This document shows positions 1 to 5,929 of a DNA stretch of 7,751 nt, piece after piece. Position 1 is the stretch's first letter. Each line of letters begins with the position of its first letter. Made by a program: the position numbers and the translations under genes. Location of the stretch: contig CAVFNZ010000111.1 of assembly GCA_963624095.1 (NCBI GenBank), positions 1-7,751 on the forward strand, written 5' to 3'. This DNA comes from Phocaeicola_A sp963624095 (GTDB lineage: Bacteria > Bacteroidota > Bacteroidia > Bacteroidales > Bacteroidaceae). The notes beneath the pieces were generated by a model. That model did not search any database. It was not told where the DNA came from and was given only the letters and a program-made list of their open reading frames with translations.

Positions 1-14
1 GATGATTTACATCG

Positions 15-68
15 TGTTTAGCAAATTTTCGAGCTCTTACACTAAGAATGGTCGAAATTCGCTAAACA
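15..68. repeat. Long imperfect inverted repeat downstream of the recombinase
   Basis: The left arm TGTTTAGCAAATTTTCGA (15-32) and the right arm TCGAAATTCGCTAAACA (52-68) are complementary except for one mismatch and one bulged T. They are separated by a 19-nt spacer (33-51). Neither strand has a T-run after the structure, so it is not a classical intrinsic terminator, although it could act as a 3' hairpin for the leftward transcript. The other reading is a recombination or protein-binding site for the adjacent tyrosine recombinase. The dyad is seen directly; its role is inferred. Confidence 0.7.
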
Positions 69-69
69 T

Positions 70-95
70 TCCACCCTACCGTTTGTCGAGGTGGA
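70..95. repeat. Short inverted repeat (6-bp arms) next to the longer dyad
   Basis: TCCACC (70-75) and GGTGGA (90-95) are perfect complementary arms with a 14-nt loop. The dyad lies between the end of the recombinase gene and the longer dyad at 15-68. It may be a second hairpin in the 3' region of the leftward transcript. Arms this short can also arise by chance. Confidence 0.35.
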
Positions 96-127
96 CGGAG
101 GTCGTGCGACTGCCATACCTTTTATTA

Positions 128-1348
128 TTACAACCCTTTCAAGACGCTTTTTATGATTCGTTCGTTGGCCTCGTTGACGGTGGTCGAGTCTATCGACTCC
201 AAGTAAATCTGCGTGGTCTTGTAGGAGTTGTGGCCCATCGCCTCGCTGATGGTCGCCAAGGGAACGTTCAGGCGCAAGGCTACGCTGGCCCAGGTGTGGC
301 GCGCCACATAGGTGGTCAGGGGTATCTTCAGACCCACCATCTTCCCGATTTTCTTCAGGTTGTAGTTCGTGTTGTGCTCCACCCTTCTGTACGCGGCATA
401 GGGCAACGGCTCTTCCCCCGTCAGGATGGGCAGCAGGTAGGGCGAGTCCTTGGTCTGCCCGGCGTATTTGTTGACGATGGCCTGCATGGGTTTCATCCAC
501 TCGACGCGGAGGTTTTGGTGGGTCTTGCGGCGGTTGTAGCTCACCACGCCACACTTCAGGTCGCTCTTTTTCAGAAACGCCATGTCCACGAACGCCATTC
601 CCCGCAGGTAGAAGCTGAGCAGGAACAGGTCTCTCGCCTTGTCGAGCGACGAGCCTACGGGCAGGTCCAACCGCTCCACGTTGCGGATGTCCTTGACGGT
701 GATGGCCCGTTTGGCCGTCCGCACATTGGTTGTCTGCACCCGGGCGAAGATGTCCCCGTCCGGGGCAAAGCCCGTTTCGACCGCTTTGTTATAGAGGGTG
801 CGGAGCGTACGCAGGTAGAAAGAGACCGTGTTTTGCCGAACGCCCCGGTTGAACAGCCACGCCTGGTACATCTCCATCATGTCGGCCGTCATTTGGGAGA
901 AGGCGAGGTCTTCGTCGCCGCGAAACTCCATGAAGCGGTTGACGGCGTTGACGTAGTTATTCATAGTGCCGATGCACTGCATCCGCTCCTTCCGGGTTAT
1001 CTGCCGCCGGAAAAAGACGAAGACGCTTTGGCTCGACGGCAGCCGCTGTATCTCCCGGGCAATGTCGTCAATGGAACAGGGAATGTCTTCGGCTTCCTTG
1101 TCACGGATAATGCGCCGCATCCGTTTCATTTCCCAGTCCACCTGTGACCGAACGAACAGCAGATGCGCCTGCCTGTCGGTGCGGTTGGTGGCGATGACGG
1201 TCGATGTCCTGGCGTTCCACTCTTTGGGATAGACGTGATAGTCCGTACGGATCCAACGCACGTTGCGTTGGTGGATGAGGAGATAATACAGCGCACCCTC
1301 CTTGCCCGATACGGAGGAGGCTCTGAACCTTAGTTTTATCGTTGCCAT
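128..1348 (-). CDS. Tyrosine recombinase / site-specific integrase (Bacteroides Tsr-like)
   Basis: This 406-aa protein should cut and rejoin DNA through a tyrosine-linked intermediate. An N-terminal arm-type DNA-binding region (about 1-110) is followed by a SAM-like core-binding domain (about 118-215) and the catalytic domain (about 216-400). Visible catalytic candidates are R249 (in YLRGM), K275 (RRKTHQ), R350 (YVARHTW), H373 (MGHNS) and nucleophile Y382 (QIYL). The usual His of the HxxR box is Tyr347, which I recall as common in Bacteroides integrases. The ATG at 1348 gives a full-length family N-terminus; there is no Shine-Dalgarno. Three in-frame stops (TAATAATAA) end the gene. No excisionase, transfer gene, phage gene or tRNA is nearby. 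From sequence alone it could be the integrase of an element lying to the left, a remnant, or a DNA invertase controlling a phase-variable locus. The family call is firm; the role is open. Confidence 0.93.
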   Translation of the reverse strand: MATIKLRFRASSVSGKEGALYYLLIHQRNVRWIRTDYHVYPKEWNARTSTVIATNRTDRQAHLLFVRSQVDWEMKRMRRIIRDKEAEDIPCSIDDIAREIQRLPSSQSVFVFFRRQITRKERMQCIGTMNNYVNAVNRFMEFRGDEDLAFSQMTADMMEMYQAWLFNRGVRQNTVSFYLRTLRTLYNKAVETGFAPDGDIFARVQTTNVRTAKRAITVKDIRNVERLDLPVGSSLDKARDLFLLSFYLRGMAFVDMAFLKKSDLKCGVVSYNRRKTHQNLRVEWMKPMQAIVNKYAGQTKDSPYLLPILTGEEPLPYAAYRRVEHNTNYNLKKIGKMVGLKIPLTTYVARHTWASVALRLNVPLATISEAMGHNSYKTTQIYLESIDSTTVNEANERIIKSVLKGL

Positions 1349-1361
1349 AATGTTGAGATTT

Positions 1362-1384
1362 TAACGGTAAATAATTGACCGTTA
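1362..1384. promoter_or_regulatory. 23-bp near-perfect palindrome upstream of the recombinase gene
   Basis: Arms TAACGGT (1362-1368) and ACCGTTA (1378-1384) are perfect complements. The 9-nt centre continues the symmetry apart from one mismatched pair (1369/1377). It lies 13 bp upstream of the recombinase ATG (1348) and 61 bp past the marC stop. Its position suits an operator for autoregulation or a hairpin in the 5' leader that could hide the start region. No T-run follows on either strand, so it does not look like a marC terminator. I see no TAnnTTTG box on the minus strand in 1349-1445, so no promoter can be assigned to the recombinase. Confidence 0.5.
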
Positions 1385-1445
1385 GCGTCTCGGCATCGGC
1401 AGGACTAAGCGGAGTAAGGCCCTCTTGTTTTCGGTAAAGGGAGAT

Positions 1446-2048
1446 TTACTGGTTTTGCTGCATCTGCTCCACGAGCTGCGTCAGGTTGGCGGTGAGCAGA
1501 CGGGCGGCGATGGCCAACAGGATGACGCCAAAGAACTTGCGCAGCATGTAGATGCCGCCCTTGCCCAACAGCCGTTCCACCTTGTCGGTGGACCGCAGCA
1601 CGACGTAGACCCAAACCATGTTGAGCACCAGAGCGATGATGATGTTAACCGGGGCGTATTCGGCCCGCAGCGACAAGAGGGTGGTGAAGGCTCCCGCCCC
1701 GGCTATCAGCGGAAAGACCAGCGGAATGAGCGTGGCCTCCTTGATGGGACCCTGGTTCTTGAATATCTCCACGTCGAGCACCATCTCCAGGGCCAAGAGG
1801 AAGATGACGAACCCTCCGGCGATGGCAAAGGAGGCTATGTCCACCTGAAAGAGTTTCAGAATCATGTCGCCGGCAAAGAAGAAAGCCAGCAACAGGGCGA
1901 ACGAGATGAGCGTGGCCTTGGCACTGTTGACGGCACGGCCGTTGCGCTTCTGCGCCAGAATGATGGGTATGGCACCGATGATGTCGATGACGGCGAACAG
2001 CACGATGAAGGCACTCGCCACTTCTTGAATGCTAAATGACTGGAACAT
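1446..2048 (-). CDS. MarC family (UPF0056) integral membrane protein
   Basis: This is a 200-aa inner-membrane protein of the MarC/YchE/YhgN family, whose substrate is not established; an early link to multiple antibiotic resistance in E. coli did not hold up. About six hydrophobic segments are visible (roughly 8-30, 42-66, 70-92, 105-127, 133-152, 168-189). The first carries DIIGAIPI (22-29), in place of the NPxGxxPxF-type motif of proteobacterial members. The fourth carries PLVFPLIAGAGAF (109-121), matching the conserved PLxxPLxAGPG-type loop. The start is the ATG at 2048 because an excellent Shine-Dalgarno lies 6 nt upstream; a start 10 codons earlier (2078) would run into the -7 promoter box. 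It is divergent from the Crp/Fnr operon and followed by the recombinase on the same strand, 97 bp away. Confidence 0.92.
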   Translation of the reverse strand: MFQSFSIQEVASAFIVLFAVIDIIGAIPIILAQKRNGRAVNSAKATLISFALLLAFFFAGDMILKLFQVDIASFAIAGGFVIFLLALEMVLDVEIFKNQGPIKEATLIPLVFPLIAGAGAFTTLLSLRAEYAPVNIIIALVLNMVWVYVVLRSTDKVERLLGKGGIYMLRKFFGVILLAIAARLLTANLTQLVEQMQQNQ

Positions 2049-2054
2049 ATCTAT

Positions 2055-2064
2055 CCTCCTTTCT
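2055..2064 (-). promoter_or_regulatory. Strong Shine-Dalgarno of marC
   Basis: The minus strand reads AGAAAGGAGG, 6 nt before the ATG at 2048. This is complementary over about ten bases to CCUCCUUUCU, the expected 3' end of 16S rRNA. No other gene in the window has anything similar. It decides the marC start, and it is unusual in a lineage that mostly initiates without Shine-Dalgarno pairing. Confidence 0.85.
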
Positions 2065-2075
2065 AATTGACGGTG

Positions 2076-2083
2076 CAAAAATA
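2076..2083 (-). promoter_or_regulatory. Bacteroides-type -7 promoter box for marC
   Basis: The minus strand reads TATTTTTG, a full match to the TAnnTTTG -7 element. It ends 27 nt upstream of the marC ATG at 2048. No TTTG -33 element is found at the usual spacing of about 19-21 nt, so the promoter may be weak or activator-dependent. Confidence 0.5.
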
Positions 2084-2102
2084 AAACAATATTCGGACTT
2101 CC

Positions 2103-2120
2103 TGTTTATTTAAGAAAACA
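2103..2120. promoter_or_regulatory. Candidate operator dyad between divergent promoters
   Basis: TGTTT (2103-2107) and AAACA (2116-2120) form a dyad with a symmetric TTAA centre (2110-2113). Its size and symmetry resemble sites bound by Crp/Fnr-family dimers. It sits close upstream of the marC -7 box and about 70-75 bp upstream of the expected start of the regulator transcript, so the neighbouring Crp/Fnr protein is a plausible ligand. The region is AT-rich, so chance symmetry is possible. Confidence 0.25.
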
Positions 2121-2172
2121 TAAATAACGAAAAATTTCGGGACATTTTGCCGCCGCATTCTATTTATCGGGT

Positions 2173-2180
2173 TACCTTTG
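2173..2180 (+). promoter_or_regulatory. Bacteroides-type -7 promoter box for the Crp/Fnr-dcp operon
   Basis: TACCTTTG matches the TAnnTTTG -7 consensus and lies 38 nt upstream of the ATG at 2219. A TTTG at 2146-2149 could be the -33 element, but the 23-nt spacer is a little long. It is the only -7 box I identified ahead of this closely spaced gene run. Confidence 0.55.
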
Positions 2181-2218
2181 TAAGGTTAGTAAACGAATCA
2201 TAAAGCAATAACGTGGAC

Positions 2219-2962
2219 ATGGAACAAACAATGTACGATACTTTACTGCAGCTTCCCCTCTTCCAGGGAATCGGGATTAACGACCTGACAAGCATCCTGG
2301 GCAAGGTAAAGTTTCATTTCGCAAAATACAATGCCGCACAAAAGATTATTTCCGCGGGAGACCCCAGCGACAAATTCGTCTTCATCATCTCCGGGTCTTT
2401 CTCGAAGCAGACGCTCATCCGCGCGGAGGAGGCGACGGTGTGCTACAGCGAGCTGATGGACGCGCCCCACTTGGTGGAGCCGTTCTCGCTGTTCGGACTG
2501 CATCAGAACTACATCTTCGACTACATCGCGCGGACGAAGGTAAGCACCCTGACCATCGAGAAGAATTACCTTTACCAGGAACTGATAAACTACCCGATTT
2601 TCCGCATCAACTTCATCAACATCCTGAGCAACGGCAACCAACGGATGTACGACAAATGGGGAATGACACCCCACGGCACCGTGCGCGACAAGCTGATTGA
2701 CTTCCTGCAACTGGTCTCCACGTCGCCAACGGGGGAGAAGTTCGTGAAGGCGAAGATGGAGGATCTGGCCTACCTGCTGAACACGACAAGGCTGAAGCTC
2801 TCGAAGGCACTGAACGAACTGAAGGAGGAGAACCAAATCGAACTGCTGAGGATGGGATTCAAAATCCCCGCGCTGGAGAAGCTGACGCGCGAACCGGACC
2901 CCACCACCCACCCAAAGGAGGAATTCAAATTCTCGGACATTGACGGAATCGTAGGACTATGA
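2219..2962 (+). CDS. Crp/Fnr family transcriptional regulator
   Basis: This 247-aa regulator has an N-terminal cyclic-nucleotide-binding-type beta-barrel (about 13-120, with KIISAGDPSDKFVFIISGSF around 42-61) and a C-terminal winged helix-turn-helix (about 150-220; EDLAYLLNTTRLKLSKALNEL, 181-201, as the DNA-contacting part). Only one Cys is present (C75), so it cannot carry an FNR-type Fe-S cluster. The barrel lacks an obvious cAMP phosphate-binding motif, so the effector is unknown. The ATG at 2219 fits better than the in-frame GTG at 2213. It heads the rightward operon, shares ATGA with dcp (start 2959, stop 2960-2962), and diverges from marC. Autoregulation and control of dcp or marC are reasonable inferences. 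The acidic tail after residue 225 is outside the known fold. Confidence 0.92.
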   Translation: MEQTMYDTLLQLPLFQGIGINDLTSILGKVKFHFAKYNAAQKIISAGDPSDKFVFIISGSFSKQTLIRAEEATVCYSELMDAPHLVEPFSLFGLHQNYIFDYIARTKVSTLTIEKNYLYQELINYPIFRINFINILSNGNQRMYDKWGMTPHGTVRDKLIDFLQLVSTSPTGEKFVKAKMEDLAYLLNTTRLKLSKALNELKEENQIELLRMGFKIPALEKLTREPDPTTHPKEEFKFSDIDGIVGL

Positions 2963-5001
2963 CACACAATCCATTCTTGACAGACTACACGACCCCGCAC
3001 GGAACGGTGCCCTTCGGCGATATCCGGGCGGAGCACTACAAACCCGCCATCGTGGAGGGTATCGCACGGCAACAGGCGGAAATCGATGCCATCGCGGACA
3101 ACCCGGAAGCACCGACGTTCGGCAACACCATCGTGGCGTTGGAGCGCACGGGACGGCTGTTGGACAAGGTGACGGAGGTCTTCTTCAACCTGTTGGAGGC
3201 CGAGGGGAACGACGAGATGCAGGCCGTGGCGCAGGAGGTGACCCCTCTCCTGTCGGAGCACAGTAACCGCATCCACCTGAACGAGCGGTTGTTCGCACGG
3301 GTGAAGGCGGTCTACGACCAGGAGAGAGAGCGGCTGGAGGGCGAGGACCGCATGTTGCTGCAAAACACCTACGACAGCTTCGTGCGCCGCGGGGCGAACC
3401 TGAAAGGCGAGGCGCGCGAGACCTACCGCACGCTGACCACGGAGCTGAGCCGGCTGACCGTCACCTTCGCGCAGAACCACCTGAAAGAGACGAACGGATA
3501 CGCGGTGACGGTGACGGACCGGAACCGGTTGGCCGGACTGCCAGACTCGGCCTTGGAGGCTGCGGCACAGACGGCACGGGAGAAGGGCGCGGAGGGATGG
3601 ACCTTCACGCTGCAGGCTCCCAGCTACATCCCGCTGATGACCTACTGCGCCGACCGCGACTTGCGCCGTGAGCTCTACATGGCCTACCAGACGCAGTGCG
3701 CGCACGACAACGAATACAACAACGAGGGAATCGTGCGGCGGATTGTCAACCTGCGGATGAAGATAGCCCAACTGCTGGGATACAAGACCTACGCGGACTA
3801 TGTGCTGGAACGGCGCATGGCGGAGAACCGCGACAACGTATACCGGCTGCTGAACCAACTCATCGAGGCGTACCGCCCCACGGCACTGAAGGAGCGGGAC
3901 GAGGTGAGGCAACTGGCAAGGGAGGCCGAAGGCACGGACTTTGAGCTGATGCCCTGGGACTGGTCGTACTACTCGGAGAAGCTGAAGAACAGGAAGTACA
4001 ACCTGAACGCTGAGATGCTGCGGCCCTACTTTGAACTGCGCAAGGTGAAGGAGGGCGTGTTCGGACTGGCCACACGGCTCTACGGAATCACGTTCAGGGA
4101 GAACCGGGAGATTCCCGTCTACCACCCGGACGTGACGGCCTACGAGGTGTATGACAAGGACGGCCGCTACCTGGCCGTGCTCTACACGGACTTCCATCCA
4201 CGCGAGACGAAGCAGTCGGGTGCCTGGATGACCTCGTTCAAGAGCCAATGGAAAGAGAACGGGGAGGATAGCCGCCCGCACATCTCCATCGTGATGAACC
4301 TCACCAAACCCACGGCGGAGAAGCCCGCCCTGCTGACCCTGTCCGAGGTGGAGACGTTCCTCCACGAGTTCGGCCACGCGCTGCACGGCATCTTCGCCGA
4401 CACCACCTACGCCTCGATGAGCGGCACGTCGGTGTACAGGGATTTCGTGGAGCTTCCTTCACAAATCATGGAAAACTTTGCCATAGAAAAGGATTTCTTG
4501 CATACCTTTGCGTTCCATTACCGGACGGGCGAACAGTTGCCCGAGGCGATGGTGCGGAACATCGTGGACGCCTCCAACTTCAACGCGGCGTACGCCTGCC
4601 TCCGGCAGGTGAGCTTCGGACTGTTGGACATGGCCTGGTACACACGGGAGGAGGAGTTCACGGGCGACGTGAGGAGCTTTGAGAAAGAGGCGTGGAGAGA
4701 GGCCCAGGTGCTGCCACAGGTGGAGGAGACCTGCATGAGCGTGCAGTTCTCGCACATCATGGACGGAGGCTACGCCGCCGGGTACTACAGCTACAAGTGG
4801 GCGGAGGTGCTGGACGCGGACGCGTTCTCGCTCTTCAAGGAGAAGGGTATCTTCGACACGGAGACAGCCGCCTCGTTCCGTGACAACATCTTGTCGAAGG
4901 GCGGCACGGTACACCCCATGACGCTCTACAGGCGGTTCCGCGGACAAGAGCCGACCATCGACGCGCTGCTGCGGCGAAACGGCATAAAGAAACAAGCATA
5001 A
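2959..5001 (+). CDS. dcp: M3 family peptidyl-dipeptidase Dcp (oligopeptidase A-like)
   Basis: This 680-aa zinc metallopeptidase (thimet/neurolysin-type, family M3) should release dipeptides from the C-terminus of oligopeptides. The zinc site is the HEFGH motif at 469-473 (H469, H473 ligands; E470 general base), with third ligand E498 in RDFVELPSQ. A Gly/Tyr-rich substrate loop follows (HIMDGGYAAGYYSYKWAEVLD, 599-619), typical of Dcp. The length matches the family. The N-terminus (MTHNPFLTDY) has no signal peptide, so the enzyme is expected in the cytoplasm, recycling peptides. Its start overlaps the stop of the Crp/Fnr gene by 4 nt, which suggests translational coupling and possibly control by that regulator. 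Oligopeptidase A is a close relative, but the sequence pattern favours Dcp. Confidence 0.95.
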   Translation: MTHNPFLTDYTTPHGTVPFGDIRAEHYKPAIVEGIARQQAEIDAIADNPEAPTFGNTIVALERTGRLLDKVTEVFFNLLEAEGNDEMQAVAQEVTPLLSEHSNRIHLNERLFARVKAVYDQERERLEGEDRMLLQNTYDSFVRRGANLKGEARETYRTLTTELSRLTVTFAQNHLKETNGYAVTVTDRNRLAGLPDSALEAAAQTAREKGAEGWTFTLQAPSYIPLMTYCADRDLRRELYMAYQTQCAHDNEYNNEGIVRRIVNLRMKIAQLLGYKTYADYVLERRMAENRDNVYRLLNQLIEAYRPTALKERDEVRQLAREAEGTDFELMPWDWSYYSEKLKNRKYNLNAEMLRPYFELRKVKEGVFGLATRLYGITFRENREIPVYHPDVTAYEVYDKDGRYLAVLYTDFHPRETKQSGAWMTSFKSQWKENGEDSRPHISIVMNLTKPTAEKPALLTLSEVETFLHEFGHALHGIFADTTYASMSGTSVYRDFVELPSQIMENFAIEKDFLHTFAFHYRTGEQLPEAMVRNIVDASNFNAAYACLRQVSFGLLDMAWYTREEEFTGDVRSFEKEAWREAQVLPQVEETCMSVQFSHIMDGGYAAGYYSYKWAEVLDADAFSLFKEKGIFDTETAASFRDNILSKGGTVHPMTLYRRFRGQEPTIDALLRRNGIKKQA

Positions 5002-5015
5002 AAGATGAACAGTAT

Positions 5016-5477
5016 ATGAGAAAAGGAATACGGATAATCCGGATATTGCTGCTGCCACTGATGCTCGTGGCCACGGCCTGCAACGACGGGGACGACCTGG
5101 ACGCCATCTTCATCGGGCAGACCTGGAAGTTGTCGTGCGTGCGCGCCAGCACATTGCAGAACGCGCTGAGCGAGGAGGACCAGCGGAAGATAAACGAGAG
5201 TGCCAACGACTGCTTCGTCATCACCTTCGAGGAGAACCAGTTCTCGGGACGGACGGCATCGAAAGCCTTCTCGGGTACATGGACGGTGGACGGCGAGAGC
5301 CGCAAGATTGCCTTCAACTTCCAGAACGCCGGCAGCCTGACCGCTACGGACGAAGTGAGCCGACAGATGATAAACATACTGAAGAACGCCACCCGCTACG
5401 AGGGCGACACCCATCAGCTCAGCATCCATCAGGCAAGCGGGCCGTACCTATTGTTTTACCATTTGAAAACCGACTGA
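5016..5477 (+). CDS. Small predicted lipoprotein of unknown function
   Basis: The 153-aa product begins with a lipoprotein signal peptide: basic residues (R2, K3, R6, R9), a hydrophobic core (IRILLLPLMLVATA) and Cys22. The lipobox (VATAC) is loose, as is common in this phylum. Directly after the Cys comes NDGDDLD; acidic residues here resemble the surface-export signal of Bacteroidota lipoproteins, so the protein may reach the outside of the outer membrane. The mature part has alternating beta-type segments, including QTWKLS (35-40), SGTWTVDG (86-93) and KIAFNF (97-102), like small lipocalin- or META-like beta-barrel lipoproteins. It may belong to a Bacteroidales DUF such as DUF4847, from memory and unverified. 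Two further Cys (C41, C66) could form a disulfide. It sits 14 nt after dcp and 4 nt before the deaminase gene. No function is assigned. Confidence 0.8.
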   Translation: MRKGIRIIRILLLPLMLVATACNDGDDLDAIFIGQTWKLSCVRASTLQNALSEEDQRKINESANDCFVITFEENQFSGRTASKAFSGTWTVDGESRKIAFNFQNAGSLTATDEVSRQMINILKNATRYEGDTHQLSIHQASGPYLLFYHLKTD

Positions 5478-5481
5478 CAAC

Positions 5482-5916
5482 ATGACAAACGCCGAACTGA
5501 AACAATTAGAGTTGGACAAACGCTATCTGCGCATGGCGGCCATCTGGGCGGAGAACTCCTATTGCCACCGCCGCAAGGTGGGAGTGCTCATCGTGAAGGA
5601 CAAGATGATCATCTCGGACGGATACAACGGCACGCCCTCGGGATTCGAGAACGTGTGCGAGGACGACAACAACGTGACGAAGCCTTACGTGCTGCACGCC
5701 GAGGCGAACGCCATCACGAAGATAGCGCGCTCGGGCAACAGCAGCGAGGGAGCCACGATGTACGCCACGGCAGCCCCCTGCATCGAATGCGCCAAGCTGA
5801 TTATCCAGGCGGGCATCCGCCGCGTGGTCTACTCCGAGGAGTACCGGCTGGAGGACGGCATCAACCTGCTCAAACGGGCGGGAATCGAGTTAGTGTACCT
5901 AAATATGAACGAGTAA
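5482..5916 (+). CDS. dCMP deaminase family protein (deoxycytidylate deaminase)
   Basis: This 144-aa zinc-dependent deaminase should convert dCMP to dUMP, the substrate of thymidylate synthase, in the cytoplasm. The zinc site is clear: HAE at 72-74 (H72 ligand, E74 proton shuttle) and PCIEC at 99-103 (C100, C103 ligands). The GYNGTPSGFENVCED stretch (47-61) is typical of the dCMP deaminase/ComEB branch and argues against cytidine, CMP or tRNA adenosine deaminases. The length matches short bacterial members, which lack the N-terminal kinase-like extensions seen elsewhere. The start 4 nt after the preceding stop fits an operon. The nearby 5-formyl-THF cyclo-ligase suggests a shared link to dTMP and folate metabolism. 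Competence, implied by the name comEB, is not suggested here. Confidence 0.92.
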   Translation: MTNAELKQLELDKRYLRMAAIWAENSYCHRRKVGVLIVKDKMIISDGYNGTPSGFENVCEDDNNVTKPYVLHAEANAITKIARSGNSSEGATMYATAAPCIECAKLIIQAGIRRVVYSEEYRLEDGINLLKRAGIELVYLNMNE

Positions 5917-5929
5917 ACGACAAGACATC

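Noticed and set aside
15..68. Intrinsic terminator reading of the long inverted repeat
   Set aside because: The stem would be strong, but the arms are AT-rich, the loop is 19 nt and no U-tract follows in either direction, so it is listed as a repeat rather than a terminator.
2..1147. Open frame of 381 codons on the plus strand across the recombinase gene
   Set aside because: It is antisense to a gene with all tyrosine-recombinase motifs and has no recognisable domain; it is a shadow of codon bias.
1385..1445. Possible terminator between marC and the recombinase
   Set aside because: I find no stem followed by a T-run in the minus-strand direction; the palindrome at 1362-1384 is followed by A-rich sequence instead.
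2049..2078. Extended marC start ten codons upstream
   Set aside because: The extra residues are charged and unlike the family N-terminus, the start would overlap the -7 box, and the Shine-Dalgarno is placed exactly for the ATG at 2048.
2193..2204. 12-base word ACGAATCATAAA shared between the Crp/Fnr leader and the end of the recombinase gene (150-161, minus strand)
   Set aside because: A few exact 12-base matches are expected by chance in a window this long, and one copy lies in coding sequence (NERIIKS).
2770..4386. Open frame of 538 codons antisense to the M3 peptidase gene
   Set aside because: Its sequence is rich in Val, Leu, Arg, Gln and His in low-complexity runs, as expected from the complement of GC-rich codons. 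It matches no family I know, while the sense strand encodes a textbook peptidase.
5005..5019. Four-codon reading frame (ATG AAC AGT ATA TGA) overlapping the lipoprotein start by ATGA
   Set aside because: It could act as a coupling leader peptide, but a frame this short arises easily by chance and has no Shine-Dalgarno or other support.
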